This document shows, piece after piece, positions 29,780-30,933 of a stretch of DNA of 30,933 nt. The translations under genes and the position numbers were made by a program. Each line of letters starts with the position of its first letter. The first letter of the stretch is position 1. This stretch comes from Scytalidium lignicola (lineage: Eukaryota > Ascomycota > Leotiomycetes), in assembly GCA_002812745.2 (NCBI GenBank), contig NCSJ02000443.1, positions 1-30,933 of the forward strand. Direction: 5' to 3'. The notes below the pieces were generated by a model. It made no database searches and was not told the DNA's origin. It saw only the letters and a program-made list of their open reading frames with translations.

Positions 29780-30933
29780 CAAAATGTACATACATTCATA
29801 AATAATAAAAGCTTAAATGGACTAAGATTAAGAAATCTTAATAAAAGACAAACAGTATTATTTGAGGAATTAGAAGAAAATGCTAAAGATCTAGAGATTA
29901 AAGACAATGTGTTAGTTGATAATGTTAGAAATGTTAACCTTTACTCTATAAACAATAAAGGATTATTATACATAAATATAAAACTATATAGAAAACTAAT
30001 AAGGGTATTGATTAATTTAGAAGCTGAAAGAAACTTTATCAGTGAACAAGTTATGAAATAACTTAAACTCAGCACAAGAGTTAAGAATAATAGTTATTTA
30101 ATATTGTTAACAAATAGTATTAAGGTTCAGAAGTATATTAATATCCAAACTTAAAACTTGGATATAAGGTTTAGTAAAAGTTACTAAGAAAGAATATCTT
30201 TTGATATTATAAGGTTAAGAATGTATTAGGTTATATTAAGAATCAAATGAATAAGGAAGTATAATCTAATAATTAATTGAAGAACAAGTATGATTACTTT
30301 CTTAAAGGAAGAATAAGGTTTAGTATCTTTAAGAGTTGTTTATGTCAACAAGACTATAAAACATATTCTTGAAGAATATTATAAATGACTAGAGTTATTC
30401 ACNAAAAAGACTTGATGATTCAGCTTTACTTAAGTATAAACTATAAGATTATAAGATAAAGCTTAAAGAAAAGTTCAGATTAACTTATAGACTAATTTAT
30501 CAAACAATTCTTGTTAAGGATAAGGTAATGAAAAAATGGTTACTTGAAAAAATAATTCTTAAAGATTTGTATAAAGAAGGTTATAACAAAGCTAGAGTAT
30601 TACTACATTATATGAAGAAAAGAGATAATTTGTTAAGATGTTCTTGTAGTAATTATAAATACTTGAATAATAAAATTAAGAAAGATTAATACTCCTTACT
30701 ATTGATAAATTTAATGATAAACAAGTTGAAGAAAGTTGTTATATTTATTAAGTTGAACTTATAATTAGCATTTAATCTAGTTAGGATTAAGAGAAATAAT
30801 AAGTGAAAAGTTATTATTTGAACAAAATACAGATTATTTAAGCTATTAGTTATAACATTTAGTATGACTAATACTTTAACAACATAACAAAGAATAATAA
30901 ACTGAATATTAAAAAAATATTTGGAGAAATTCA
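29780..30933 (+). pseudogene. Gypsy protease and partial RT, copy B
   Basis: The protease box reads N-L-E-A at 30014-30025, so the catalytic Asp is Asn. The RT N-terminal half begins near 30380 and is cut by the window end before its active site. Stops are frequent, and N lies at 30403. Confidence 0.75.

Larger units (their letters stand above)
27094..30933 (+). mobile_element. Ty3/gypsy element, copy B (truncated by window end)
   Basis: Same family and strand as copy A. A 349-base LTR is followed by Gag, the Gag-protease spacer, protease and the first half of RT. The last window bases correspond to copy A about 23058, just before the YLDD box. It is at least as mutated as copy A. Confidence 0.9.

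Noticed and set aside
27634..29907. Minus-strand ORFs in gypsy copies (19764-20024, 27634-27900, 29668-29907)
   Set aside because: They are antisense to Gag and to the Gag-protease spacer, with compositions expected from reverse-reading Lys/Glu-rich sequence. Unlike 25399-25944 they show no ordered motif.

Overview
The window looks like a chromosome segment of a filamentous ascomycete (Pezizomycotina). The genes carry many 47-88 base introns with fungal GTANGT-type donors and CTRAC-like branch points. The retroelements carry massed C-to-T and G-to-A transitions, as left by repeat-induced point mutation (RIP) or methyl-cytosine deamination. I cannot name a species.

Layout. (1) 1-9770: two Ty1/copia retrotransposons on the minus strand in head-to-tail tandem, sharing one 191-base LTR (4603-4793); copy B is complete (4603-9770) and copy A runs off the left edge. 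They are moderately mutated and still easy to read. (2) 9771-18166: a four-gene metabolic island: an intact sugar-porter family MFS transporter (minus, 8 exons), a GMC oxidoreductase (plus, 6 exons), a short-chain dehydrogenase/reductase (minus, 3 exons) and an NAD(P)-dependent aldehyde dehydrogenase (plus, 7 visible exons). The gene order gives two divergent promoters (MFS/GMC and SDR/ALDH). (3) 18167-30933: an extremely AT-rich block holding two direct copies of one Ty3/gypsy chromodomain element, the first complete (19223-26393, 359-base LTRs) and the second cut by the window end (27094-30933). AT-rich sequence that I cannot identify lies before and between them.

How it fits together. The island reads as an uptake-and-oxidation module: the transporter imports a sugar or polyol-like substrate, the GMC enzyme and SDR oxidise hydroxyls, and ALDH turns an aldehyde into an acid. 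The substrate is not readable. The module is decaying. GMC has two in-frame stops and its catalytic His is Tyr; SDR has one stop; ALDH has one stop and loses its last ~75 residues where the AT-rich block begins. Only the transporter, farthest from that block, is whole. All point lesions are explicable as C-to-T or G-to-A changes, so RIP leaking out of the right-hand repeats is the simplest explanation.

The most unusual items are a Cys-rich, coiled-coil-like antisense gene between the end of pol and the 3' LTR of the gypsy element (25399-25944, minus), which has stayed far more readable than the sense pol; a copia primer-binding site that matches the anticodon arm of initiator tRNA-Met (half-tRNA priming); and nonsense codons shared by both tandem copia copies, suggesting that a dead element was duplicated.
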